NCBI GenBank assembly: GCA_016806645.1
Contig: JACSYO010000475.1
Location: 2,658,001 to 2,722,000, forward strand
Length of the DNA: 64,000 nt
Origin: Ophiodon elongatus
Taxonomy: Eukaryota > Chordata > Actinopteri > Perciformes > Hexagrammidae
Direction of reading: 5' to 3'
The notes below the pieces were generated by a model. That model did not search any database. It worked only from the letters and a program-made list of their open reading frames with translations, and was not told the DNA's origin. Below, piece after piece: positions 23,467 to 36,600 of this stretch. Every line of letters begins with the position of its first letter. The stretch's first letter is position 1. The translations under genes and the position numbers were made by a program.

Positions 23467-26400
23467 GTAAGCAACAAGTATATGAAATTAATTCACAGTT
23501 AGGATGATGCTTGCTACGAGGAATAAAGAAAAAAATATTTATAAGTAAATATAATGAGTTTATAAATTGAATAAACATAAAAACACAAATGTTTTGCATG
23601 ATTTGAAACTGTCGCTCCCATGCACAAGGTTCTTGCTGAATTCACAACTGAAGATCAGACTTCTTTGAGTCCTTGGACCACTATACCGCATGTTTCCTTC
23701 ATCTCTAAAAAGGGAATTGTTTGCTGAGTTGAAACAAAGCATTTCTTCTAATTAATCTTGTGAAAGTGGTCTTCATGCTAGGTAAAGCTAACCATCGGCT
23801 GACTGTGGCCTAATATTTACCGTACAGACATGACATATTGACCTTCTAAACTAGCTCAGAAAGACCGCAAATAAGTTGCCAAACGTGTCAAGCTATTACT
23901 TTGAATAACTTAATTTTGAAAAAAATGTGATGAAGTTTCTTCATAAAATGCTTTCTCTTAGATTTACCAATACCCCCACCGGTATCCCATGATGTCTCTC
24001 CCAGTTTTCCTCTGGGATGATGTAAGGGATTTCTTCAAAATCTGTTTTGTAATTCTCACATAAATTGCTATTGTGAAGGTTTTACAGTGTCAAGTCAGAA
24101 TTCTCACCTCAGTCTCAACCGTTCTTTATATCCACATTCGGGTGCCATCGCGGATTTCACACAGTTCCTGTTGACTCGTATATCTGCAGCCAGGTCAAAA
24201 TGCAGGATATGTTGTGAGGGATGACATTGAAAGCCATGTGCCTTATATTTGGACTTTTAAAGGATTATTTTATAAGGCTTAAAAGTGAATTGTTTTTTTT
24301 GTTTTGCCTTGGTTTAATATGCTCATAATGGCACTTTGTTAAAATAAAAGAGAATCCTGCAAACTAATCATTCTTTGTTGTGCTTGTTTCTTAAATTCTA
24401 CAGCAGATATAAAAGTTCTTGGAAGACCGCAAACTGGTTGGTCTGTGTTTCATTCTCCAGGAAAATTGAGTACGGCCAGTGTTTTGTGTACCAGAAGTTT
24501 TATTTCTCATCAGTTGTCTGCAGAGGACCCTAAGTGATAAACCTTATGAAATGTTTTTTTTCTCCTTTTTGTGGCCGGTCTAAATACATTTTGTTTTCCT
24601 GTAAAATCATCTGCTGCATCCTGGTTAATTCATCCCACTCACACTACCAACACATCCTAAACGACAATTATTATAATTCATTTGCTCTGATAGTGATCCC
24701 ATAAAACAAATAACATAAGACTACAAGCTTACTGTGATGGTAATATGATGAGCTTCTGGCTTTACTTTTGTTGAACGAAGGGCCAAATGCTTTGAAAGAT
24801 ACTTAAAGCCGCATGTCTTTGTTAAGGACACGGCAGTTTTGTTTTCATGGCAGCTTAAGAAAAGTCTTGGTGCATAGAGCATTTTTCAAATCTAACCCCA
24901 AAATCAGTTTTACAACAGCTGCAAATGAGACAGTGGAACATCAGTCACTGTAAAGGACATGCACAATGCAAAAATTTCAAAATTAATGATGGACCGTAAC
25001 CAAAGCTGGTTTCATGGCACCACGGCTGGCATCATTTATCACTGCATCGCTCCAGTCTGGTCAATGCACAGAATTAAAAAAACAAAACGTGTAAGGATTT
25101 TTGGCTTTAAAGATCTTCCACTCTGAAGACAGATGTCGTCAAACTGAGGTTAAGTGAGTAAAAGGGAAATAATGACTTTAGTTGCTAACTAGGAGCCACT
25201 CGATATGAGAACAACTGGCTAATTTAATGTTGAAATGGAAGTAGACTGTTCCCCCTTGCAGTGGGGCCCTTAAGGGGGGGAGGGGGGGGGGGCTTTGCAT
25301 GACCCTTGGGGATCCCCCTTGACCCCATCCACAGAATTACTGCACTCCAGTGTGTGGATCCTTCTGGCTTTCAGTGTCTGTAAGGAGAATGTAGTGAGGA
25401 ACCAGAGGTAAAGTTCCCTTTGAGCCACGGCACCATTAACACCATAAATCACCCGGCATATACAAGAATCTCAGGAATTCAACACTGTCTGCTCCTTCTT
25501 CTTCTTCTTCACAACCCCCTCTTTCCTCTTTGTAGACGAACATATTTGAAGGGAAGAACTTTTTCTTGCTTCGTCTTTTTCTCTCACTCGCCTTTTAATG
25601 CTTTTCTCTCATATGACCTGGCTGTCAACACATCTTTGATGTGGTGTGGACCTCATTTTTATTTGATTCAACATTTCCACAGAGTTATAGCTGTTATTTA
25701 GCTCCCCTGACAACTATTGAGACCTGCTAAAAATGGTTTCAAATATTTACCAAATGACAGCTGATCCACTGACTTAACTAATGAATTGGGAGCAGGAAGT
25801 CATTCTAGGACGACCTGGGGATCAGCTTCCTCATTTCATAGCTGTCAGTAGTCCTCTGTGACAGCTCATTTACAGTACAGCAACAGATATAAAACTGTCA
25901 GCAGGTCCAAAAAATATGTAAAGTTGTGTTTGGCACATTGATACCCCGGCTCGCATTATCAAGTGTAAGAGGAGGTTTCCTCCTCCATCGTGAAAGCTGC
26001 TGTCTAAGTTATGTGTAAAACTGTCGAGACCCAAGAGAACCTGTGACCCAATTCTGTCAAATAAAAGCAAAATTCCCCGTGGGCGTAATCTAGCTCAGTG
26101 AGACGAAAATTCTGAAATCAAAAATAGCAAGAGGAAAACAATGTTTCCATGACATCATTTATATTTAAGAATCCACTTGTCACAATGGCGCAGTGGATGC
26201 TGTTAAAAAGTCTCTTCCTTTTTTTAAGATAATTTGTCATTAGAGGTTGAACCTCACTGGTCTGTTATGGTCTATGGGCTGCTGGAAGGGCGTTTAAGCT
26301 ACACAACTAACATAGCCCCTGAGGGGGAGGCCAGCCCCAACTTGCAGCACTACAATTTGGCTATTGAAAAGGCAAGGGCTGGGAAAGAGAAGGCAAGAGA

Positions 26401-27345
26401 TCTTGTCATGGTGCCCAGTGGGTTCAGAGCTTGTGGTTGGAGTGCTGGAAGGACTGCCTTGTCTCAGTGATTAATGGTGGGGAACTCGGAGGCAGGAGCG
26501 AGGGAGAGGCTTATGTGGCAAGATTGTGCAACTTGAATGCACAATACTGTAGTTTATTTTCAATGAATCTAAAGCGTGCCTTAATTTGATTACTTTCCGA
26601 TTTTCTTTTTTTTTTTCCTTTGAGATCTGAATGCTTAACCATGAAACACTGCGGGAAAAAATGGAACTCTAATCAGTGATTTAATAAGGTGAACATTGCA
26701 CAAGTGCTATGGTTTTCCCAAATGCATTTATTAAGCATGTACAGTATATGACATCTCAATTAATCAAGCACTGCATCAAAGACTTGCCGTATCCTTTAAT
26801 GGCTTTAACAAAAATATAACATCATTGGATATGAACATTATTCTGCCCATTTCACAGTTAAATCATTTCACACAAATGACCTGTTATTTACAGTAGATAA
26901 GGAAAAAGAGCCCAAATGTAACACTTAGACAATATGATAACCACTTAACTATTATTTGACAAAAGAGAGGAATAGACAAATCACTCATATGATTCCCACA
27001 TGCAATAAACATGCAACGACAATATAAATGTAACAGTCACAAAATCACAGCAAAACATGTAGTAATCAATTGCTTGAATGTGTTGTGCATGCCGAGTGAG
27101 TACAGTATGAGCAGCAAGTTTGACCTGCAGTCTTCAGTCACTGTGCCTGAGAAACACAAATGATATCGCTGTAGCTCTCCTTTAATTAAGATATGTTCAT
27201 ATTTAATTAAAATGTTTCATGAATGGTGTGTTAAGGGGATTTCAACCCAGGGATGCTAATAAGACATCCACCAGTCTTTCATAAGTGAAAGTGGATGTAT
27301 CATTGAGATTTTGATGAGCACAGGAGGGATGGCCATTATGGGGCC

Positions 27346-29439
27346 CTAGGGCCAGTTTGAAATGCCAGCATGGTGATGACTATCTACGCCCGTACAGGAG
27401 TGCGGAGGACCATTTGCAACAGATGGAAGTATGCAGCTCAGATGGGGCAGGTCTGCGGGGTGATTACACTGACCACTGCTGGCATCACTGTGAGAGCCAA
27501 AGAGAGAGGAGGACATGGGAGCGTAATCTATGAAGTGCAGCTCTGAAGAGGAAGTTCTGACAACACATTCCCCCTGAAACCTCAGCTGGTCCGCACATGA
27601 GCTCGAGCTGAGGGAAGGGTCACAGGGAGACCACTGGAAAGACCCTGCCACCTTTCCATGCCGCTGCTCTTTTTTGTACCTCATCCTGCGGTTCTGAAAC
27701 CAAATCTTGACCTGGCGGTCGGTGAGACGCAGCCCGGCGGCCATCTCCAGCCGCCGAGGACGACACAGGTAAGGGCTGAAGTGAAACTCCTTCTCCAGCT
27801 CCAGCAGCTGGCTTTTGGTGAAGGCCGTTCTCTCCCTCCTGACACAGAGCCTTCCTCTGGCTGACAAATCCGCCACCACACCGCCGCTGACTGATACAAG
27901 AGGAAGCACATAAAGAAGAGAGGGCGTTAAGAGCAAGTGCGACATTTCTAACAGGTCTATCCTGAAAAGTATACCCTCTATGGACTTCAAGTGCCAGTGA
28001 GAACCATGGTAATCCTCAGCCAATCAACCTGGGACAAAGTAGGGCCCTCAGCTCTTCCTGTGTACTCAGTCATGCTTGAGACACTCTACAAGACTGGCTG
28101 TCTACTGTGTCCTGTGTTCAGGGAAAGTTACCTCCTGAAGAAACAGTCTGGGGGAAACATCTGACGCCACTACGGCTGCCTGACAGGCCACATTAATCAC
28201 AGCTACGCTCGGAAGCAGACCTGTCAAATCCCCATCTCAGTCACTTAAAAGGTACCTTGGGACCACCACTGAAAATAACCACCATTAGAGATTCAATTTG
28301 ACATGTATATGAGCGATACTGGAGCCCTGTTGATAACAACATAACACATAGGGGTTAATGGATACCTAATAGGCCTAATAATAGTGACCTTAGAGAGAAA
28401 AGTGCTCTTCTCAACACCAGACTGGCAGACTGTGGCTTCCTTGTTGATTGTAGTGTCGAGAGCATGATGTCTATCTATTTTTGTAAAAAAAAAAAAGAAG
28501 CATGTTGGTAAATCATATAAACAATAAAAATGTGTATTTGTTGTTTGAACATGTACTCTAGTTTTAAGTTAATTTAATTTTCTGTTTCTGTAATTAGTTG
28601 TTTTTTAAACCTACTGAGACAATATCAAAATAAACGTATTTAATGATTGTTATAAGAAACAATGGATCATAAAGTGATGTTTGCTAATTAAGATCCATTT
28701 ATTGAAAAGAAGATTCTTAGTTCCAAATGCGTAGTTCTGTGCAATCTACTTTAACATTATTGCCAACATCAACCCAGAAGAGGAAACAACTATGAGCAAG
28801 ACAATGGCATTTAAATGAAGCAGGTGACACTTTATTATATTAGACTTTTGCTTGCGCTGTTTGTAAATTTTGTTATCAGAAGATTTGGGGGCTGACTGTG
28901 TCTTCAGTTGCAGCATGTGTCTTCATGGAACAAAGAGTCTGACAGCTATAAGGTCAGATATATACATATTCAATGCACAAATGAGGGAAATGCTCATTAA
29001 ATTTGGATTCATGGAATCACCCCATCACTGCACCTACTGAAGATCGTGCACTCACTTATAGCTTTAAAAGTAAATGAAAATAAACAAAACCAGAGTTACC
29101 AGATTGTTCAGAATCAGTTGTCCGTGGATTCATCCAGGGGAAAATGACTTCTGAGCGGCAGATGGTGAGTAGACTGCAGCTCCTGCTCTTGATGTCCATC
29201 TTGCCCTTGGCATGGCAGTGACCCAGAGGCTCCAGTGGGCACTGAAGCTGTTCACCGGGGTTCAACCTGGAACTGACACGAGCAGAGGAGGTCATGTTTT
29301 GCTGATTAAGTTCAGCTTCTTGGCCTCCACCTCCTCCTTCTTCAATGTATCCCGCGCTTAGTTTTGGCACTTGTCCAGAGCTCATAGCAAAACTGTTGCC
29401 ATGCAGCTGCAGTGGGAGGGCAGACTGTTGGGGGTCCAT
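27346..29439 (-). CDS. hoxc3a: Homeobox protein Hox-C3a (two exons)
   Basis: Nuclear group-3 Hox transcription factor. Exon 1 is 29100-29439 and exon 2 is 27346-27890, giving 294 aa. The donor (TG|GTAACT) and acceptor (TATCAG|TC) join in phase 1. Residues 99-103 (IFPWM) are the hexapeptide in the form typical of group 3. The homeodomain is at residues 130-189 with YLCRPRR and WFQNRRMRYKKEQ; CRPRR and RYKK mark group 2/3, and the KYKK/RYKK ending marks group 3. Core DNA-contact residues R5, I47, Q50, N51 and R53 are kept. It is odd in two ways: the homeodomain carries many changes for a usually very conserved family (including P24, G37 and E4), and the protein is about 100 residues shorter than typical Hox3 proteins. 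The start is the first ATG of the frame (CC ATG G context). Confidence 0.85.
27891..29099 (-). other. hoxc3a intron
   Basis: 1,209 bp intron between the FPWM exon and the homeodomain exon. I see no TTTATGG/TAATTAC element like those in the hoxc4a-c6a introns, and no repeat other than a short A-tract near 28484. Confidence 0.75.
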
Positions 29440-29620
29440 GGACCCAGCTCATCAAACTGTCTCAAATAAAACCAGGAATCCCTCGACAGTAGTAAAGACT
29501 ATAGGACTTCTGTCTGTCTAATATCACAATTAACCTGAATGTGTAAAGCCATGCAGGGAAGAGCACTTGAAACAACCATGTGGAACATTTGAATAATATT
29601 TACCAGAAGGGTGCCGTAGT

Positions 29621-29648
29621 CACGTGTGACCGTCCTCCAATAGCAGAG
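29621..29648. promoter_or_regulatory. hoxc3a upstream E-box/CCAAT module
   Basis: CACGTG at 29621-29626 and CCAATAGCAGAG starting at 29637, about 182 bp upstream of the hoxc3a ATG. The same two motifs occur with the same 16-base offset upstream of hoxc4a. E-box (USF) plus NF-Y sites are known in the HOXB4 promoter. Function at hoxc3a is inferred. Confidence 0.5.
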
Positions 29649-31647
29649 CTCTGGAGTTGCAAAGTAATCTGCTGGCAACTTGGGGCGACCGAAGAAGCTT
29701 CTGCGATATTTCTTCAGACAACATTTCTATGAGCAGCTTGCGTTCCTTTATCTATAAAAACATAAAACGGAATATGAGTAGACGCCAACGACTGTGTAAT
29801 AAGTGTGAGAGGGAAAGAGGGGGGATGTGTTTATACGGGGTGAGAGAAACAATGGCAGAGGGGGGGGGAGACACTGCTGTGTGGGGAGGAACGTCTCATA
29901 ACAAACCGAGAGTTGTTTCTTGTAATATTGTCAATCTTTTGACAGGACGCGATTGATAGAAGGACCCGCCCTTTGCAGCTGCACATCCTGAACTTTAAGT
30001 GGTAGGTTGGACCAGATACAACGTGAGGACTTCCTGTTAAATTATGTCTATATGAGCTAGAATAATATACTGGATAATAACGCATCATCGACCACAACTC
30101 ATTATTTCGCTTCAGCTTTTTTAGATGTAAAACGCCTAAAAAGAAATGGTGTTGGGGGGGGGGGGTTATTTTTCTCCAATTAAACATAATGAGAAATACC
30201 CCCCTCCCCCTCCCCCAACCCGTATTTCCATGCTATTAGCTGCTCTATATGGGCACTATGCAATAAGCCTGCTTTTTGCCTGTAAAATAAATTATTCCGA
30301 TTATTTTGGATAATTTGGTTTGCAACTCATTTAACTGCCCAGTATAAATCGGCGGGCTTTTCCTTTAAATAACAGCATATGCTTATAACTGTCGGAGTGG
30401 AAGTATAGCTTTGGCTTAATAGGATTCAAGGGGAGTGGTCAAACAAAGGCTTGACAGTCATTGCCACACAAAGACAAAGGAGGCAATCATTAGAGATTTT
30501 TTTTTTTTCAGCGCATTTGCATTAAGCAGTCATCACTGTACAGTATCAAGTGGCCCTGTCTGTGGCCCTGAGAGGCAACGGACAAACACGACGGACGTTT
30601 TGGATGGTAGGCACCCCGCTTGCTGCACGGCCGCGTAGACAAAAGAGTAGGGGGGAGATGTTCTGCAGAGCCCTTATTGACGCCTGTTTAGAGTGCAACA
30701 TGGAGCATAGGAAAACACAAGGAACTTAGAAATATGGCGATAAAGGTGAAAAGCACTTAAGCAAAATGTGAATTTTGCAACTTCATTTAAAACCCCCATA
30801 ATAAAAATGTTGGGGGAAATTATTTGGGCTAAATGCTACATCAAGTGTGGCCAAACTGAGTTACCTTTTGGAAGAAAAGAAAACTCATAAAACACGCCTG
30901 CTTAATTTCAACACAGCACAGTGTATGCAAAGTGGATAAATAACTAGAATAATAAAGCCATCATAATTATTAGATAAAATAGTGCACCCAAAAGCATCTT
31001 CCAAAACGAGAGTTTTCGGAATATTCTGTGTATCAATCTTAGTTGAAGCAGGCTTTAGATATATAAGTTCCTTCTGGTGTTTCACCACAACAAAGCTGTC
31101 GAGAAAACCCTCTTTAGATGTCTCTCAGCGGTGATGGATTATGCACTCAGGGTTGCATAGCTTGGAAGAAGAGGAGCCTTCCCCCTTTTCCGTTTCACCC
31201 CTGCTTTGGCTGCCACCATCACTGGGGTTTTACCTGGTCACGTCCTTGGATTTTTTTTCTTCTTTTTTTTTTTTGTTTTGAATTTCCAAGGACACAATAC
31301 AACTACCGCCCCATACACCGTGACTTATTATTGGTAGCCATGATCAACGCCAAAATGATTGTTACAGGATTATAATTCAATTTTAAGTAAAAATGATAAA
31401 CATTTAGCTTGGATACATGACTGTAATTTTGAACTGAAAACCGCTTTAATCTTCTCAGCCTGTCCATTAAAATGGCAGTTAAGTGCTAAATGTCTGTTCA
31501 GTTAATCTCAGTATTGGCTGAATGTAGCCCATCAGAGCAAGATAAATAGAAATTTAAATATATTGGCATCTGCTTGTATCTCGGTAAATCCACCTATACT
31601 AACAATAATGATAATAATAAGTAGCTATTATTATTGCTATTATTATT

Positions 31648-31677
31648 TAGTAGTAGTAGTAGTAGTAGTAGTAGTAG
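31648..31677. repeat. (TAG)10 microsatellite
   Basis: Ten pure TAG units, preceded by a related TATTAT-rich stretch. Confidence 0.95.
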
Positions 31678-33567
31678 GCGAATTAAGCAGTATACATCAG
31701 CACTGACTGAAATGGGGGAAAGTAATTAAATTCGTTTTGTTTTCCTTACCTCACACCCTTGAACACACTCTCTGAATTGGAGATAGGATCTATGATATAC
31801 TAGCTCAGCAAGACCATAATTTAGCTCCTCCGCGCCTCCACCACAATTCTCCGTGAACTCTGTTTGAACCGCCTCAGTGGCAATAAATCATTTTTCTCTC
31901 TCACACAAAAGCGCGCCGGTCGCTCTGGGTGTCAACCCTTTTACAATTCCTCCTTACCTTCTGCGCTCCCTCGCCTGCTGACACAAACAACCGAGCAAAT
32001 CGTCGATAAACTTTTATTTTTCATACCAATAACTTACAACGGTATTGGGGGATGGGGAGTATGTGCAACTGCGCACACGCGGGAGAATCTGCAGAATGCA
32101 ATTCTTTGTATTTTTATTTTATTTTCCACATAAATTATATATTCTTTACACTCAAAAAACATAATTGTTTTTTTTCAGAGCTCAACAAATGCACGGATCA
32201 GTTAATGTATTTCCAGGGGACAGAGCTGGGCAGATAAGAGGAGACTGAGAGAGAGCTGGGGAGAAGACGTTAATGGGCAGAGGATGCTGTCGGTTAAAAC
32301 GGTGCATACAAATGGCGCTGTCTTGGCAGAGCAAGGAGAAGATTTATGGGCCCGGTGCCCTATATTGCTGTAAACAATGCAGAGTGAAATGAAAGGACTA
32401 GAGTTTGCAGACTGCACTTCATAAGTGAGGAAAAGACACACATTGTCAATTTCCCAAACAAGTCCTGACTTTTGCATAAGCATGTGCATTAACATGGAGT
32501 ATTAATTTGGGTCTGTTTAAAGCACAGCTCACTGTAAATTCTGGCCTGTCTGTGGAGAGTGCACACAAACATAAATCCTGCTGCTCTGAACCAAAGGATA
32601 TCTGAAAGTGTCACATTTTCAAATTTACTTACACTTAATATGCGTATTTATCAGAATATATTTAAAAGTCTAAAAAACAAATATGTTTTATTTATTTTTT
32701 CCCTGTGAAATCTGATGTACGTGTACAATAAGTGTAGCTTGTGTGTGTGTTAACTATTAAAGCTATTTTGTTTTTCTTCTCAACTATTGATAATTGGCTT
32801 GTTTTACTGTTAAAAGCAAACCTTTAACATCATCAGAAAATATTAATAGGCTATCTTCAATTTACAACTATACATACTATACATTGATTTTTCATCAAAT
32901 CGATTAATCTGGGTGTGATAGCAGGTTTCAATCCAGCTTTAAATTTTGGAAGTGAGGTGAACCTTTTGTTTCTACATCCAGATGATGTAGTTTGTCTTTA
33001 ACATTCAGTTGTCGGTAACATTCCAAATGCTGCAGCAGCTGTGCTCAAAGTATGAGACTACAGTAAAAAAGCAACTAGTGGCCACACAAATACACCAGAG
33101 AATCATTTTCAGAGAGCAAATAAAATAAAAAGCACATTTGCACTTAACCTATACATAATTGTGGATCTATAGTCTCAGGATCCCAAATTCAGATCACTTC
33201 TGCTAATGAAAAGTGAATAACATAATCATAACTCAATCTAGTGACTGTCTGGGCCCCCGGTGACACCTTGAACTGAGGGAAAATTACTGTAATTTCTAAG
33301 GTCTTCAACGATGCAGCAAATAGGCTAATGAAAAATTTCTCAGCCAGGCATTATGATGACATAAAGTGTTACTGGCAAGTTTACCCAGGCCATCATGTCC
33401 TGTGTGATGTGATGCTGGAGTCTACAGCGGGATATCAGTGTTGATCCAAGCTGCTTTGTCGTCCCCCCGCTTGAAATGTTTGCCAGCATTGACAGTAAAT
33501 CATTTAACTTGTCTGATGGAGTTTTAAAATCTAGTTTTATGTAAATGTATTTAACCCAACATAGACA

Positions 33568-33606
33568 CACGCGCGCGCGCACGCACACACACACACACAC
33601 AAACAC
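33568..33606. repeat. (GC/CA)n alternating purine-pyrimidine tract
   Basis: GCGCGCGC followed by a CA run. This is alternating purine-pyrimidine sequence of the kind that can adopt Z-DNA. Confidence 0.9.
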
Positions 33607-36600
33607 ATGTACGCACAGGGGCAAAAAAAAAAAAAGAAAGAAAAGAAAAGACATGGTGCATCTGCTCCCAGGAGTGAACGGATGGGAGAGAGATTTACGG
33701 ATTTATGACACACCCACTGCTGGTCAATGCGAGAGAGCCTCTCTGTCCCTGGAAAATAGCAGCGTGACCCCTGTTTCAACTCTCAGCCTTTATGCAACTG
33801 CCACGGCTGCCGTTTAAACACACTACGCCATAACAATACACCTTTCATCACAAACTAAAGTGGTTGAAGAAGACACACCTGAGACGAGTGGAAAAAAAAA
33901 CGTTTGTAGCCTACTTAGACAATAAAAACAGGTAATAAACCACAGCACCGACGCGACAGCTGATCATTTTGGTTTCTTATTTGCCTCTTGTTAAAACATT
34001 TCGATGGCTGTTCGAGTAAAGTTTTTTATCTTCCGAGAGAGAGAGAGAGTCCTCGCCAGAGGTGCTCATAAATCACATGGAGCCTGCAGCGGTGCAATGT
34101 GAGCTGAAAATCATGTGTGATTCAACAATTTCGAGTCAGAAAAGAAACCAGTTAGGGCTGAGTAAGTGTTGGGGAATTTAAACACTGAAAATACATGAAA
34201 TAAACGATATTCCTGCAAAAATAACTCCAGTCTCTTGCTTTTTAATTTTTTTTTATTTGTACAGATTCAACTGACAGCAAAGGGCTGCTTAAAACTAAAT
34301 AGCTGGCGGAATATTAACATCACTGAGAGGATATTTTAAACTTTTCGAGTGGCTCTTATTCATAAAAAAAGATAAAAGATAAGAGTTATAAGTCACGGAT
34401 ATTATGTTTTTTTTATTCATGTTGATCTTCTGACAGGTAAGACTAACTTTGGAGTTAACAGATGTAAGGAATTATTTGCTTGCTTAGATCATGTGTAAAG
34501 TATAATATCTTCGCAATAGTATGATGACAAATATCTGTGTAAATATTTTAAAAAGTAATGTCGACGTAATTTCCTATTAGTCCAAAGTTGAATAACAAAA
34601 CAAGGGAAAACTGATTTATGACTGACAAACGACACGAGCTTTTGTTTGAACAGTCATTCTAAATATCACATTGTTTGGTATCTTAATAAATCCAGCAGGG
34701 CCTTATGTTGCTGTGTTAATTATTTTTTTGGCACAGCTAAGTCAACGAAAAGTCAAGACAGAATATCTCATAATACCTCATGTTCCTACTTTACACAAGT
34801 CTTCAATTACAAGAGCTCAAAACAAAAAGCGACACCCCGTCAATGTTCAGGTTGTGACTTGAGCTCCACCTGTAGCCTCAGACACACGAGGAGGAGGAGC
34901 AGGCTGGATTATAGGCTATGAATGAGAGACACTCAGATTAGTTGTTTTGGTTTCAGTGTCAGCTGTTTATCTTAGAAGGCATGCTGTTGAATATGTTTCC
35001 CTGAGCGCTGAATATTTGGTCCTGACCACACAAGAGAGACCAGACGTTTGTTGCTCAATGCATCCAAATAAGAATATTGTGATAAATTCGAGGTTGCTTG
35101 CAACAAACAGTAAGATTTTCCAAATAAAGTAAACAAAAAAAAAAGTTTAAATATCTCACATAGCTCACATTTAACGTTTTTGTTACAATAATAATAATTT
35201 TGGGACATAGAGCAAAACTTTATTTCTGATCAATAAGCTTTATAAGTTACATTCTGTCTCATTAGAGACAAAGCATAATTGCATTTGGATTAAATATAGT
35301 GTCAGGAGAAAGTTTGCAAGGTTTTTTAACTTGAAGGTCCCTGTCCATAAACTAATCACAATGACCAACTGTCCCAGTACTGTCAAAAACAGCAAGCTAT
35401 AATTGGCAGCTTGTTTTGGAGCGGAAGTACTGACCTGAGGCCAGTTATTCTCTTAAGTCACACAGAAATCACATGACCGCACAGACTATTTTTACTGCCT
35501 TCTATTTTTAAGACTTTAGGGAATGTAATTAATCCCTGGAAAATATGACGTTTTTAATTCTTGGTGCTAATTTGAATGAAATTGGAATTTTATCAGTTTA
35601 ATAGGGGTGTATAACTGGAAACATGTACGTGTAATAAATGTACAACATGCTTTATTTTTGCAGCATGCAGGCTCGTAAACGCTTGAAACACAGATAATCT
35701 AGATCAAGCATTTCTCCTAATCTCTCAAAATATTGCACCCGTGTGTACTTCTGTTATCAGTGCATTAACTCCTGTGAAAGTATCAACAAAGCTGCAAGTT
35801 TGGATCCTACAGATCTATTAGCTGCAGAGAAGAGGACTTGTCCGAGAGTTCAACACTCTCCTGGGTCACTCCGATTAACAAAAGGAGCAACACATTCAGT
35901 GATGCCCCGCCGCAGGCCTCTCTCTAGGCACAACGCAGAAAAATCCACAAAGAAAGCCGAGGCCAAGGGGGACCAGTGAGGGCGCACACAGAAGGTACAC
36001 GTATAGAGAGTGAGTCAGGTCACAGGGTTGGGGAGGTCGGCCATCCAGACTGAAATGAGCCTAATGGGACAGAAAATGTGTCCTCGATGTGAACTCGGCC
36101 TTCTCCCACTTCGCCCCCAAACTTCAATAAAGTACCTTTTCAGCCTCGCGACATGGAGGCGACAGGGCCTAGAAAGGAATTGGAGGGATGCTGCGACTGT
36201 GGCGAGCACATTAATTTCTCTAATCTGTCCAGCAACATAAAGGCTCCTGGATTCATTTTTCAACCCCGTCTCACCATTCTAGTGCCTCTCCAAAAGCCAC
36301 GTCCAAAAAGCAGATGTTAACCGCTATGGTCCAGTTAAAGTACTTTATTTCAAAGTCCATTTAAAATCTCACGTTTGGGAATAATGGTAGAGGATATGGC
36401 CTGGTAATATTTGGTAAGATCAAAACTGGCTGTTGCCAGAGCTGTTTTCCAGAACATAACACAGGGCTCTGTAGTGAAAGATTGATGATGGAGAATACCT
36501 CGTCCCTTTGTGCTCCCTTGCCCCCCACTACGCCAGGCATTTTATAAGGTCTATTCATGTCACAATTCAATAATCTATCAAATTCGTGCGCGTCTTTGGG

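Larger units (their letters stand above)
13714..27345. other. Intergenic region hoxc1a-hoxc3a
   Basis: No supported coding gene in 13.6 kb. Near hoxc1a it holds the promoter-proximal sites described separately. It also contains a long GAA tract (15.90-15.99 kb), sequence resembling dispersed repeats (20.14-20.9 kb and perhaps 22.45-24.6 kb), a plus-strand TATA/exon/donor arrangement (23.21-23.47 kb) and a G-homopolymer-rich stretch (25.27-25.29 kb). The final part, just below 27346, would be the hoxc3a 3' UTR. A group-2 Hox gene would sit here in other clusters; no homeobox is visible. Confidence 0.6.

Noticed and set aside
25270..25292. G-rich stretch as a G-quadruplex control element
   Set aside because: It is a near-homopolymer G run with no promoter or gene nearby; simple sequence is the plainer explanation.
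13714..27345. A group-2 Hox gene between hoxc1a and hoxc3a
   Set aside because: No homeodomain-encoding stretch (for example WFQNRR) in any frame of this interval among the translated ORFs.
33261..33274. DR2-like TGACAC-CT-TGAACT 3' of hoxc4a as a RARE
   Set aside because: One half-site is too degenerate to call; noted only in the region description.
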